Below are positions 15,801 through 25,342 of a stretch of 32,565 bases of DNA, in pieces. This DNA comes from GCA-002772825 sp964560655 (GTDB lineage Bacteria > Patescibacteriota > Minisyncoccia > GCA-002772825): assembly GCA_964560655.1 (NCBI GenBank), contig CAZLLR010000004.1:1-32565 (forward strand), written 5' to 3'. Positions within the stretch are counted from its first letter, which is position 1; each line of letters opens with the position of its first letter. The notes beneath the pieces were generated by a model, which saw only the letters and a program-made list of their open reading frames with translations, had not been told where the DNA came from and made no database searches. A program made the position numbers and the translations under genes.

Positions 15801-16145
15801 ATGTTGCCTAAAAAAAGAAGGGTTAATACGAAATCCTTTAAAAAGATCTTCAAGAAAGGGAAAATGATCAAATCAGACTTTTTTACCCTAAAGATACTTT
15901 ATACGGACGGTAATTTAAGTAAATTTTCTATAGTTGTCCCTATTTCAGTTGAAAGAAAGGCGGCAAAAAGAAATAAACTCAAAAGACAAGGAAGATATAT
16001 CTTGGCAAAAAATATAGATGATATAAAGAAAGGGGTAGAAATGGCTATTTTCTTAAAGAAAGAGACTAAAGGTATTAAATTCGTTGATTTTGAAAGAGAA
16101 TTAGTATCCTTGATGGAGAAAACGGGATTATTAAATAAAAAATAA
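15801..16145 (+). CDS. rnpA: Ribonuclease P protein component
   Basis: The 114-aa protein aids the RNase P RNA in removing tRNA 5' leaders. It starts MLPKKRRVNTKSFKKIFKKG, and the family RNR helix appears as KAAKRNKLKRQGR, with the core strand SKFSIVVPISVERKA before it. It is rich in Lys, as expected for an RNA-binding protein. The fold order and position after rpmH (83 bp) make the call firm. The ATG at 15801 has no Shine-Dalgarno; TATTTT eight bases upstream could be a secondary -10. Confidence 0.93.
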   Translation: MLPKKRRVNTKSFKKIFKKGKMIKSDFFTLKILYTDGNLSKFSIVVPISVERKAAKRNKLKRQGRYILAKNIDDIKKGVEMAIFLKKETKGIKFVDFERELVSLMEKTGLLNKK

Positions 16146-16158
16146 ACTTAATTTTTAT

Positions 16159-16962
16159 ATGACTTTTCTTAAATTGTTTTATATCTCAGTATTTTACGAA
16201 CCACTTTATAATGGGTTGGCTTTTCTAGCTAATATCGCCCCTTTTGGTGATATAGGTATAGCAATCATCGCTTTAACTTTAATTGTAAAGTTTATCTTAT
16301 TCCCTTTTTCTCATAAAACAGTCGTTACTCAATTGAAAATGCGAAAACTTGAGCCTGAGATATCTGCGCTTAAGGAAAAACATAAGGAAAACAAACAAGA
16401 ACAAGCAAAAAGGGTTATGGGTTTATATCGTAAGCACGGTATAAACCCTATGTCTGGTTTCTTAATGCTGTTGATCCAATTACCTATAATTTTTGCTTTA
16501 TATAGAGTTTTCTTAAATGGCCTTAATTTTAACCCAGATGATCTATATTCTTTTATTTCCACACCGGAAAATATAAGAATTTCATTTTTAGGTATATTTG
16601 ACTTAACCCAGAAAAGCTATATTCTTGCTGGGTTTGCTGCCGTTACTCAGTTTTTCCAGATGAGGTTGGCTACCCCTCCTTTGGCTAAGAAGGATAGTAG
16701 TAAAAAAGGATCTTTCCAAGATGATTTTGCGCGTAGTATGAATGTTCAAATGAGGTATATAATGCCTATTTTTGTATTTTTTATAGCTTTTAGATTTTCT
16801 TCGGCTATCGCTCTTTATTGGACAACTATGAATCTTTTTGCTATAGTTCATGAGATAATAGTTCGGTCAAAAGCTAAGAAAATGTTTATAAATGACAATT
16901 CAAAAGGATATAATCAAAAAAATAATGGAGGAGATGCTATCGAAGATGACCATCGAGGGTAG
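16159..16962 (+). CDS. yidC: Membrane protein insertase YidC/Oxa1 family
   Basis: The 267-aa insertase places proteins in the membrane, alone or with Sec. The short form lacks the large periplasmic domain of Gram-negative YidC. TM segments include FGDIGIAIIALTLIVKFIL (about residues 32-50), MSGFLMLLIQLPIIFALYRVF (about 96-117) and three later ones. The cytoplasmic hairpin KMRKLEPEISALKEKHK and QAKRVMGLYRKHGINP is characteristic. It begins 13 bases after rnpA and its 3' end overlaps jag by 71 bases. The C-terminal tail is hydrophilic and Asn/Asp/Gly-rich. Confidence 0.96.
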   Translation: MTFLKLFYISVFYEPLYNGLAFLANIAPFGDIGIAIIALTLIVKFILFPFSHKTVVTQLKMRKLEPEISALKEKHKENKQEQAKRVMGLYRKHGINPMSGFLMLLIQLPIIFALYRVFLNGLNFNPDDLYSFISTPENIRISFLGIFDLTQKSYILAGFAAVTQFFQMRLATPPLAKKDSSKKGSFQDDFARSMNVQMRYIMPIFVFFIAFRFSSAIALYWTTMNLFAIVHEIIVRSKAKKMFINDNSKGYNQKNNGGDAIEDDHRG

Positions 16963-17356
16963 TATTGATATTGTAGATGAAGTTGATGGCCCTCGTTTTG
17001 TCGTAAAGACAAGAAGTATAAATACTCTAATAGGAAATAATGGACAAAACTTAAGCGCTTTTTCTCACCTCGTAAAGAAAATAGCCGAAGTTGCCTTAAG
17101 GAAAGAAGGAATTGAAGATCTAGGACAATTTTCTGTAGATGTTAACGACTATCAACTTAATAAGTCAGAAGAATTGAAGAGTTTAGCTAAGATGAACGCT
17201 CAAAGAGTTAGATATTTTAAAAAAGAGGTTGCTCTGCCCCATATGAACTCTTACGAAAGAAGAATAGTGCATACTGTTTTGGCAGAATACCCTGATATTA
17301 AGACAGAGAGTACTGGGGAGGGAGAAGGCAGAAAGATCATCATTAAACCTTTATAA
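16892..17356 (+). CDS. jag: Jag/KhpB RNA-binding protein (KH and R3H domains)
   Basis: The 154-aa protein has a KH domain (about residues 3-75) with the helix DIIKKIMEEMLSKMTIEG and the GXXG loop region TLIGNNGQNLSAFSHLV, then an R3H domain (about 95-154) with LAKMNAQRVRYFKKEVALPHMNSYERRIVH. It lacks the N-terminal Jag-N domain. KhpB-type proteins bind RNA and affect cell elongation and division. The start at 16892 keeps the KH helix but overlaps yidC by 71 bp; a later ATG at 16949 with GGAGGA upstream would truncate the KH domain. The 3' end overlaps rsmA by six bases, convergent. Confidence 0.93.
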   Translation: MTIQKDIIKKIMEEMLSKMTIEGSIDIVDEVDGPRFVVKTRSINTLIGNNGQNLSAFSHLVKKIAEVALRKEGIEDLGQFSVDVNDYQLNKSEELKSLAKMNAQRVRYFKKEVALPHMNSYERRIVHTVLAEYPDIKTESTGEGEGRKIIIKPL

Positions 17357-18172
17357 TTTAAGTTTTTGGAGTCCGGCGCAAGCCGGATTTTTTAATAGAC
17401 AAACCCAATCTTCTGTGGATAACTTCTCTGCCCTAGTGTCTATAGGGATGTTGCATTTTACTAGACACTCAGTGTTAGGTAGTTTCAAATTATTTTTTAA
17501 TAATTTTCTCTTACTTGAAAACCCCTTTTTAAGAACTTCAAAAAATTTTTTCTCATCTAATTTTCCAGGAGGAGAAAAATTTCTCTTTGAGATATTGTTT
17601 ATCAATATAATAGCTGAATCAACTTTAGGCTTTGGATGGAAAAACATTGCTGGTACTTTCTTTATAATTTTAGGCACCCCGTAGACCTTTACACTAATGG
17701 ACAAAATACTCTCTTTCCGTTGTCCTTTAGGGGCTCTAGCTATTATTCTATCGGCCACTTCTTTTTGAATCAAAAGGACAATTTTTTCTGGTTGAGACCT
17801 GACTTCTAAGAAAGTTTTTAGCAGATGTGATGTTATATAGTAGGGTATATTAGCTACGATTTTATATGATTTAGCCTTTGTTATATAAGGATTAGGGTCA
17901 AAGCCTAGTGCATCGCCAGAAATTAATTCAAGCTTCTTATCATCAATCTCTTTCTTGAATTTGTCCTTTAGGAGTACTACTAAATCTTTGTCCTTTTCAA
18001 CAGCTATAACTTTACCAGCATACTTAAGGAGCTCCTCAGTAAGGATCCCTTTTCCGGGTCCTACTTCAAGGACAGTGTCCTTTTTATTTACTTCGGCTGA
18101 TTTTACAATGAGAGAAACAATACTTTTTGAAGTGAGAAAATTCTGACCCATTCTTTTTTTTGCTTTTATCAT
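17351..18172 (-). CDS. rsmA: 16S rRNA (adenine1518-N6/adenine1519-N6)-dimethyltransferase RsmA/KsgA
   Basis: This 273-aa S-adenosylmethionine-dependent enzyme dimethylates two adenines in helix 45 of 16S rRNA. The N-terminus KKRMGQNFLTSKSIV, motif I VLEVGPGKGILTEELL (about residues 34-49), VEKDKDL, SGDAL and the catalytic NIPYYITSHLL are all present, as is the C-terminal FHPKPKVDSAII. It starts eight bases after the pcrA stop, so the two are cotranscribed. Its last codons contain the terminator of the oppositely oriented jag operon (17372-17393), and it overlaps jag by six bases. Confidence 0.97.
   Translation of the reverse strand: MIKAKKRMGQNFLTSKSIVSLIVKSAEVNKKDTVLEVGPGKGILTEELLKYAGKVIAVEKDKDLVVLLKDKFKKEIDDKKLELISGDALGFDPNPYITKAKSYKIVANIPYYITSHLLKTFLEVRSQPEKIVLLIQKEVADRIIARAPKGQRKESILSISVKVYGVPKIIKKVPAMFFHPKPKVDSAIILINNISKRNFSPPGKLDEKKFFEVLKKGFSSKRKLLKNNLKLPNTECLVKCNIPIDTRAEKLSTEDWVCLLKNPACAGLQKLKL
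17372..17393 (+). terminator. Terminator of the rpmH-jag operon, inside the 3' end of rsmA
   Basis: TCCGGC-GCAA-GCCGGA followed by TTTTTT is a six-base-pair stem with a tetraloop, 16 bases after the jag stop. It lies entirely within the coding end of rsmA on the other strand. The minus strand has no U-run, so it acts one way. Confidence 0.88.
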
Positions 18173-18180
18173 ATTTATTT

Positions 18181-20112
18181 TTATTCAAGTTCTATGATTG
18201 GAAGATTCCCATCTTCGTTATGTAGCTCAAGAAGATGTTGGGGGAGCTCATTTAAAAACGAGGAAGGGTAATTAACTTGCTTAGAACCAAAGATTGTTCT
18301 TATGTCAGCAAAGGTCAAGTATAATTTTTCTTTTGCGCGAGTTAATGCTACATAAAAAAGCCGTCTTTCCTCTTCTTCATGTTCGTCTCCTTTACCTCCT
18401 AAATCTTGGTGAGGAAAAAGTCCTTCTTCAAGTCCTGTTATAAAGACATATTTAAATTCAAGACCTTTAGATGAGTGAACGGTCATAAGCTTGACTGCTT
18501 TAACGGTCTCTTTTTTGTCCTCTATAGAGTCTTGGTCTGACACAAGAGCTGATTCTGTCAGGAGCTTCTCTATACCTAGTGGTAACTCTAAATCGTCATA
18601 TCTTGCTCCTAAGGTTGCCAGTTCTTTGATATTTTCAATTCTTTCTTCATCATCCTCACCTCCTTTTTTTAGGAATTCTTCCATTCCCGTTGTTTTGATA
18701 ATGTTTTTTATAACAAGCGACGGCTTTTCTGTGAGGATAGATTTTTTTATCGATTCTAATAGTTTGTGAAAATTATGCACTTTTTCGGCTACTTTAGGTG
18801 GTAACTCAGCTTCCTTGCCTTCAAATATCTTTAAGAGGGTTACTTTTCCTATACCTCTGGGTGGAATATTTATAATTCTCTTTGTCGCCTCTTGATTGTC
18901 TGGATTTAAAGCGACTTTTATAAAAGCTAATACATCCTTAACTTCTTTCCTTTCGAAGAATCTAACTCCTAGCACTTGGTAGGGTATGTCGTTTTTAATA
19001 AAAGCTTCTTCTAGTGAACGAGATTGAAAGTTGGCTCTATAGAGTACTGCAATATAGGAAGAGGATTCTTTTTCCTTATTGATAATTTTTCTGATCTCTT
19101 TGGCAATAAAAGAGGCTTCTTTCTCTTCATTTTCAGCTTCAAATAAGGTAATTTTCTCACCTTCTTTGTTTTGAGTAAATATATTTTTATCTATGCGTAG
19201 TTTGTTCTTTTTTATAACCTTGTCTGCTGCAGAGAGGATATTTTTTGTAGAGCGATAATTCTGTTCAAGGAGGACGAGCTTCACCCCAGGATAATCTTTC
19301 TCAAAGTTGAGAATATTTTTAAAGTCGGCACCCCGCCATCCGTAGATGGATTGGTCGCTGTCGCCTACCCCGCAGATATTCCCGTGTTCTTTTGAAAGGA
19401 TCTTTGTCAAAGTGTATTGGACCTTATTAGTGTCTTGGTACTCATCTATGTGGATGTACTTCCATAAAGCTTGATAATACTTTAATATCTCAGGATTTTT
19501 CTGCAGGAGAAGAACGGTCTTTAATATAAGGTCATCAAAATCTAGTGCTTTCTGTTTCTTTAAAATATCTTCATATTTACCCCAGATGGTAGAGAGCATC
19601 TTAGGAAAGTATTCGTCCCCAGCTTCTTCTTTATATGTCTCGTAGTCTATAAGCTCTCCTTTTTGCTTGGAGATGATGTTCTGTATTCTCCTAGGGTCAA
19701 ACTGCTTCACGTCAAGGTTCGCTTCTTTTATAGCAGACTTGATAGCTTTCATAGAATCTTCCTTGTCTAGGATGGAGAAATATCGAGTTATGCCTATAGC
19801 TTTTGAATTTTCTTTTATAATGTGAACACCAAGAGAATGAAAAGTGCTGACAAATGGCAGACTATCACGCAGTAGGTGGGGAGATTCTTTTTCTATAAGG
19901 GAGATTATACGCTCCTTCATCTCTTTGGCTGCTTTATTGGTGAAAGTGATAGCGAGAATATTCTTTGGCTCCACACCCTCTTTTATAAGGTTAAAAACCC
20001 TATGAGCTATAGTTTTAGTCTTTCCAGCACCAGCGCCGGCTATTATCAAGAGTGGTCCTTCTTTATGTAAGGCCGCTTCTTCTTGAGCTTTATTTAGTTT
20101 GTCTGAACTCAT
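18181..20112 (-). CDS. pcrA: UvrD/PcrA-type superfamily 1 DNA helicase
   Basis: The 643-aa 3'-5' helicase is used in repair and in removing proteins from DNA. Motifs are LNKAQEEAA (Q motif), Walker A GAGAGKT (residues 26-32), ITFTNKAAKEM (Ia), VDEYQDT-like IDEYQDTN (II), VGDSDQSIYGWRGAD (III), EQNYRST (IV), TVHSSKGLEF (V) and FYVALTRAKEKL (VI). PcrA is usually 720-740 aa; this version ends about 80-100 residues early, so the C-terminal Tudor-like RNA-polymerase-binding region is missing or minimal. It is followed by rsmA. The choice of PcrA over UvrD cannot be made firmly. Confidence 0.94.
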   Translation of the reverse strand: MSSDKLNKAQEEAALHKEGPLLIIAGAGAGKTKTIAHRVFNLIKEGVEPKNILAITFTNKAAKEMKERIISLIEKESPHLLRDSLPFVSTFHSLGVHIIKENSKAIGITRYFSILDKEDSMKAIKSAIKEANLDVKQFDPRRIQNIISKQKGELIDYETYKEEAGDEYFPKMLSTIWGKYEDILKKQKALDFDDLILKTVLLLQKNPEILKYYQALWKYIHIDEYQDTNKVQYTLTKILSKEHGNICGVGDSDQSIYGWRGADFKNILNFEKDYPGVKLVLLEQNYRSTKNILSAADKVIKKNKLRIDKNIFTQNKEGEKITLFEAENEEKEASFIAKEIRKIINKEKESSSYIAVLYRANFQSRSLEEAFIKNDIPYQVLGVRFFERKEVKDVLAFIKVALNPDNQEATKRIINIPPRGIGKVTLLKIFEGKEAELPPKVAEKVHNFHKLLESIKKSILTEKPSLVIKNIIKTTGMEEFLKKGGEDDEERIENIKELATLGARYDDLELPLGIEKLLTESALVSDQDSIEDKKETVKAVKLMTVHSSKGLEFKYVFITGLEEGLFPHQDLGGKGDEHEEEERRLFYVALTRAKEKLYLTFADIRTIFGSKQVNYPSSFLNELPQHLLELHNEDGNLPIIELE

Positions 20113-20179
20113 CTAAGTATGATAACTTATTTGAGCTCAGTGACAATATTTTTGAATTCTTCTTGTTGCATAATAATAT

Positions 20180-23100
20180 TTATTTAGTAGGAGTGTTACC
20201 AATCCACGTAAAACCATCATTTCCTGAGGATGAAGCCCTTGGAATATTGTTTAAGTCATTGAACATAGCGTTCTTGTTCTCCGTTGAAGTGATAAGGCCA
20301 AATTTGATAGCTAAAAGGTTAACTTTATCTTTTACAAACTCTTTCGGAGTCTGATCACCGTTTATCGTTAATTTTCCAGCTCCTGATACTGCGGACTTAA
20401 CCTGTGATGAATTTGTATCAATACTTTCTTGTAGAGAATTTTCAAAAGCTTTAAAATTAGGATTATTAGCATATTTCCCCCTAAATTCTTTAAGTATGTT
20501 ACGTTGAGCTGCTATAATTTTTTTTTGATAATTTATAGAAGATATTTGCTCTGGGCTTAATGGAATTTGGTTAACAGCTACTGGTCCGTCAGTTTTATTG
20601 CCAACATCTAAATCGTTTACTGCCTCAGTATGAATATTATCTGCCTCTACTATCTCAGGGGTTTTTATATGTGGAGAAGTTTCAATAGGAGCTTTTGGTG
20701 TTAAATTTTCTGGGTCAACATTTGCATCGAACTGCGTTCCGTGGATAGTCGCTTCTGGTATCTTCGTTTCTTTTACTGCTGTGGCAAGATCGCCTATTTT
20801 TGGTGCTTGTGGTACTTTAAGCGCTTCATGCACTCCAGTAGCTTCTACTACTGGGCTAGTTGAAGTTACTGAGTCTATTGCAGGCCCACCTCCGTCTTTC
20901 AACCACCCTGATTTATCATCTTTTATAAAACTTCCTATAGCTCTTTTTATAAAATGTTCACTTGTTTCGTTTGGTTGAGGAATTTCTCCAGTATGAGTTG
21001 ATATATTATGTATATAGTCTTTAAATAGACCAACAGCCTTAGAAGTAGGTAGGCCTTTCACTTTAAGCCAGTCAGGAGAGTTGATACCACTTTTAACACC
21101 GAAGCCAAGGAATCCTTTTGAGCCGAAGATCTTGTCTATGTCGCCTTTCATTATCTTTTCCACGTTACCGCTACTAATGTTCTGCAAAGCTTCTTTTACT
21201 GGGATAGACTGTCCAGATACAGTGTCATTAAAAGTAGTTCCTGCAAAAGGTTCAGGCGTAGAGTTAATCTCGCTTCTTAATGAGCTTAATCGTTCCGCAG
21301 CTTTTATTTGTGCCTCCTCGGCAGTTTTTACAAGCTCACTTTTATCAAAGTCTAATATCTGTCCAGTGGTAATGTTATCATTTCCTATAACGCCTGTTTC
21401 AATTCCACCTACCTTCTCTAAAGGGTCGGCGTGAAGTATATTAAGCCAAGTCTCATTTGTAATATTGTCAATATTTGCTACAGCACCAGTCTTAAGGACA
21501 CCTTGGTCCAAGAGAATATTAGCTCGAGACTCTAGATTACCAACTATCTTATTAAAAGCGTCATGATCTTTTATTTCTAGCACGCCTTTGGCTTGGTCCC
21601 ATGAGGCAGCGTCACTAAAAGTGGAAGCGTCTACCCCCGGCAGATTGTCCACATCAGCAAGGTTATGCCCTTCGGCAAGCTTCACTAGGTTTGCGGCCAT
21701 GTTCAAGCTCTTGGCGGCGTCTGCTTCTCCGAAGATTACAGTATCTTTCAAGTCCATATGATTTACCGCCATCATATGGAACACCCTCTCTAAGCTTCCT
21801 GGGACGCCATTTTTACCAAGCTCCACAGAGAAGTCTGCAGTGAGGCCTCTTTCTAAAGTTTCTCTAGTTGCTGTTCCTGTAACCCCAGATACTGTTTCTA
21901 TTGTTGGGGTGTGTGGTACGGGAGTAGCTGTATCTTGAATATCAGCTACATCTACTCCATGTACATTTGCATTAATAGTGTTTGGAGTACTTAAGTCAGT
22001 TGATGGTATTTCGGTTGAGATAGGATTGTCCGCTATTTGAGATTCCCCAAGGATACTTGGTAGATTTTCCCAGGCTTTATATGCCAATCTTCCTACTGTC
22101 TCAGCCATCATTGCATAAACTACTACCTTGCCAGCTGTCTGAGCATATTTTGCGCCCATAGCTAAAGCGTCAACCGTACCATAGTTTGTCACCATACGGT
22201 CAAAGTTCTTAAGACGATCAGAATATTTATTTAATATAGTATCTTTTAAATTTTGTTTTTGTTCTTCATTTAATGATGTGTCAGCTTCAACTACTTTTAT
22301 TTTATCGTTTATTTTTTTAACAGAATACTCAACGTCTTTTTGCATAATTCTCTGAAGTATACTAGTTGCTACGCCTGGTTCAGGGTCATTACTAAGTCTT
22401 TCTAAAATATCTTTAGGTTGACCCTCTAGGTAAGCATGTTCTAAATTTTCTCTGGAGACTTCATTTCCGTTATTTTTCGCTTTTGCAGATTCATATATTG
22501 ACCATGCTTGCTCAGCGGCTGATTCTATATCTTCTACCCTTGTCTTATTTATCACTTCTTCATTTTTAAGACGCGCTTCTTGCATCGCTCCCGCACTCTT
22601 TGAGAAGATCATTGACCCTAACATCACATATCTAAGAGGTGAGCCAAGTGTGTAGCCAGCTATATCTGTTGCTATTCTCCCGTACCTTAATACATTTCCT
22701 AAAAGTGATCCATAATTAGATAAGTGCCCTCCTCCTACCTTGTTAAATGCTTCCATTTTAGTCCTTGCTTTTATAGCATCTTTTGTATAAATCTCATGGA
22801 AAGAATTAAGGAATCTTCCAGTCGTCCCTTTTTCATCCACAAGCCCTGATGCTTTCTTGAATAGGCCAGCAAAAAATTTATCCTTCTGCTCTTCTACAAA
22901 GAAACCTAGGTTTCTTAATCCTAAACTTACTTTCTCTTTGTCCTCGGGAGATAATTCTTTTAGTTCTTGTTCAGGTGTTTTTTCAGACGGAGATATATTT
23001 TCAGCAAGAATCTTCCCTTCCTCGTTTACCCCTGACAAACCTTTAAGGGTAAAGTTACTAAAGCCACCCATTCCATCCACCTCGGGTGTGTTTTCTACTC

Positions 23101-23982
23101 TAAAATTACTTTTAACGTTATTGACTTTTTCGTCCTTTGGTACAACCGCCTCCTTTAATAAAGTTCCGTCTTCTGACAAAATCCCTTTCTCTTTCAATTC
23201 TTTTNNNNNNNNNNNNNNNNNNNNNNNNNNNNNNNNNNNNNNNNNNNNNNNNNNNNNNNNNNNNNNNNNNNNNNNNNNNNNNNNNNNNNNNNNNNNNNNN
23301 NNNNTAAAACTTCACTTTTCTTTTCTACCTCCTCGCCCCTTGGTACTTCTGGTGTATTTGTTTTAAGGGGAAAACCTTTATCATCTGAGGTTTCTCGAAC
23401 CTCTTCTTTTAAGACAATCGGTTCTTCGTTTTTAGTGTCAGTATCGGGACTTTCTTTAACCTCATCTGTTAAGAGAATTGGTTCTTTCAGAGGGGCCTTT
23501 TTAACAGGATTCAAAAATCGAGCTTTTGCTTCTTCTGCTTTTTTAATTTCTTCTGTGAAGAAATTAATTCTTTCTTTATAATGTTTAATAACTGGCTTAG
23601 GTACACGGTCTTGTGTTATTCGATTCATTTTTTTTGTATATTCCCTTAATCCTTCATTTAACCTACCTAACTCTGAGCGAATTGGGTAGGGTATTTTTTT
23701 TGTTTTTTCTGTTGATTGACTCACGCCTTCTCTTTTTGGCTTCTCAATATCTTTTTTTTCTTTGCTTTCTACCGTGGTATGAGCTTCAAAGACATCTTCA
23801 TGCATCGCCTTCTTTATCATTTCCTCAGCAGTTTTTTCAAACTTACTATCTTCTTTCTCCTTTTCCATATCTTTTCTTATTGCCGTCATTTTAGCCTGAT
23901 ATTCTTCGGTACGTGATGTACCTGCTCCAGTAGGAGTTTCTGTTACTAGTAGTGCTTCAGTAAAAGGGTCCATTTTTTCCAT
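20180..23982 (-). CDS. Very large unrecognised protein, interrupted by an assembly gap
   Basis: One gene appears to start at ATG 23982, run into the 100-N gap (23205-23304), and continue to the stop at 20180; about 1,230 residues are visible. The frame is open into the gap on both sides. The TTG at 23197 that would start the second half is internal, because the codons before it continue the frame. The N-terminal ~220 residues are highly charged with Glu/Lys repeats and little hydrophobic content. The middle has two hydrophobic helices (about residues 165-200 and 355-380 of the second part). A Pro/Thr/Ser-rich segment and a mostly helical region follow, with GVPGSLERVFHMMAVNHM. I do not recognise the family. 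The architecture suggests a membrane-associated protein with long disordered arms. Confidence 0.8.
23205..23304. other. Assembly gap (100 N) within the large gene
   Basis: A run of exactly 100 N is a placeholder for unknown length. The gene is open on both sides. The two flanks do not share sequence, so real bases are missing here. Confidence 0.95.
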
Positions 23983-24082
23983 AACTTAATTCTAACTTTT
24001 TTGTCAACACTAGGCAAATCTAACTGTGATTTTCGCTACTATTTTGTCCTTAAATGACATCTTTTTGTTATCCACATATTGA

Positions 24083-24110
24083 TTGACTAATAAGGTGGTC
24101 ATTATATACT
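24083..24110 (+). promoter_or_regulatory. Strong promoter of the LysM-M23 gene, next to a DnaA box
   Basis: TTGACT (24083-24088) and TATACT (24105-24110) are separated by 16 bp. A perfect DnaA box TTATCCACA (24068-24076) ends six bases before the -35, a position suited to regulation by DnaA. Confidence 0.75.
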
Positions 24111-24120
24111 TATATAGAAG

Positions 24121-24206
24121 ACTAGCTGTGCTAGTTTTCGCCCTTATCTATAGATATTTAAGGGTAGAATATCTGAGTCGATGCTTCTTAGAAGATGGTC
24201 AGATAT
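24121..24206 (+). promoter_or_regulatory. Structured 5' leader: three consecutive hairpins
   Basis: Starting about four bases after the predicted RNA start come ACTAGC-TGT-GCTAGT followed by TTT (24121-24138), CCCTTA...TAAGGG (24141-24164), and ATATCTGA...TCAGATAT (24169-24206) with an inner CTTC-TTA-GAAG. No known riboswitch is recognised. Confidence 0.5.
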
Positions 24207-24340
24207 AATTACGATATTTAAATTTTAAATTCTGACTTATTTTAATTAACTCAACAAATTCTGGTGACCCAAGTAGTAGAAATAGGGCTCACAAGAGTAA
24301 AATATCCTTATTTTTCAAGCTTTTACCTATAAAGGCTTCT

Positions 24341-25342
24341 TTGGTATTACTTGGATTAGGATTGATATTTTCTTCTCCTGTGCCAGCTTCTGCTAGCTTC
24401 TTTTCATTTTTAGGTGATATTTTCGGGTTTTCTACTGAGAAACCAAGAGAGATAACAGGCGATAATCTACAAAATATACCTCTCCTTCAGGCCGCTCTAA
24501 ATTCTGACCCTGCTCCCGCCAAAGGTGGAGGTGATATTACTATTGTTAACGGTAGCGCTCTTTTCTCTGACACGGGTCCTTATGGAAGTATGGCTGACAT
24601 TGAAGATACCAAGCCTGAGAGTGGGCAGATTAGCCTTTATGTAGTAAGAGATGGCGACAGTTTGTCTCAGATTGCTAAAATGTTTGATGTTAGCATTAGC
24701 ACTATTATATGGGCAAATGATATAAAGAGAGGTAGCTTGATCAATCCTGGGCAGACCCTCCTTATCTTGCCAGTTTCCGGAGTTAAATATACTGTAAAAA
24801 AGGGTGATACTATTAAAGGAATTGCGAAGAAGTTTAAGGGCGATATGGAGGAAATAATCCAATTTAATGGTCTTCCTGAAGGAGGCATACTTGCTTTAGG
24901 AAGTGAGATAGTGATACCTAATGGAGAAGACTCTTCTTATGTGCCGGCTTCTTCCGTGAAGACTGCTAGAGTAAGGGGAGCTAGTGGCCCTTCTTATGTT
25001 GGTTATTACTTAAAACCAGTAGAAAATGCGGTGAAGTCTCAGGGTCTACATGGTTATAATGCTGTTGACCTCGCGGCGCCAATCGGCACACCTATAGTAG
25101 CTTCAGCTGCGGGAGATGTGATAGTGAGTCGTTCATATGGTTGGAATGGAGGTTATGGTAAATATGTTGTCATAAGGCACCCTAATGGCACTCAGACTCT
25201 ATATTCGCACCAAAGTAAGGTTATAGTCTCTACTGGTTGGCATGTGGTCCAAGGTCAGATAATAGGCTATGTTGGCTCTACTGGTAAATCTACTGGTCCT
25301 CACCTTCACTTTGAGGTCCGTGGTGCCAAGAATCCTTTCTAG
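24341..25342 (+). CDS. Secreted LysM-M23 peptidoglycan hydrolase
   Basis: At least 333 aa. Two LysM domains are visible (LYVVRDGDSLSQIAKMF and KYTVKKGDTIKGIAKKF, about residues 98-144 and 149-194), each with the YxVxxGDxxxxIA pattern. A C-terminal M23/LytM domain reads HGYNAVDLAAPIGTP, SRSYGWNGGYGKYVVI, LYSH and GSTGKSTGPHLHFEVRG. The zinc ligands D and HLH are clear; the first His is displaced (see findings). It should cut peptide crosslinks in the wall. The start is uncertain: TTG 24341 would give only half a signal peptide, whereas the frame is open back to 24236 and encodes a basic segment (KSKISLFFKLLPIKAS) before the hydrophobic core and the PASA cleavage site. No ATG, GTG or TTG precedes it in frame. 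Confidence 0.88.
   Translation: MVLLGLGLIFSSPVPASASFFSFLGDIFGFSTEKPREITGDNLQNIPLLQAALNSDPAPAKGGGDITIVNGSALFSDTGPYGSMADIEDTKPESGQISLYVVRDGDSLSQIAKMFDVSISTIIWANDIKRGSLINPGQTLLILPVSGVKYTVKKGDTIKGIAKKFKGDMEEIIQFNGLPEGGILALGSEIVIPNGEDSSYVPASSVKTARVRGASGPSYVGYYLKPVENAVKSQGLHGYNAVDLAAPIGTPIVASAAGDVIVSRSYGWNGGYGKYVVIRHPNGTQTLYSHQSKVIVSTGWHVVQGQIIGYVGSTGKSTGPHLHFEVRGAKNPF

Larger units (their letters stand above)
23983..24340. other. Divergent spacer with a promoter, a DnaA box and three leader hairpins
   Basis: This 358-bp region has no ORF longer than about 15 codons. It contains a TTGACA box facing the large gene (24007-24002, minus strand), TTATCCACA (24068-24076), a strong rightward promoter (24083-24110), and three hairpins in its transcript (24121-24206). 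From 24236 on it is an open frame in phase with the LysM-M23 gene and probably encodes its N-terminus. Confidence 0.7.

Noticed and set aside
17414..17422. TGTGGATAA perfect DnaA box in rsmA
   Set aside because: It lies in coding sequence and is explained by codons; a single chance match is expected. The same applies to the one in pnp near 30809.
20127..20171. 14-codon ORF (MQQEEFKNIVTELK) between the large gene and pcrA
   Set aside because: Too short, no ribosome-binding site, no sign of conservation visible from one sequence; it may be chance.
24181..24228. 15-codon upstream ORF in the leader of the LysM-M23 gene
   Set aside because: It lies inside a hairpin, has no Shine-Dalgarno site and is out of frame with the main gene; a leader peptide cannot be excluded but is unsupported.
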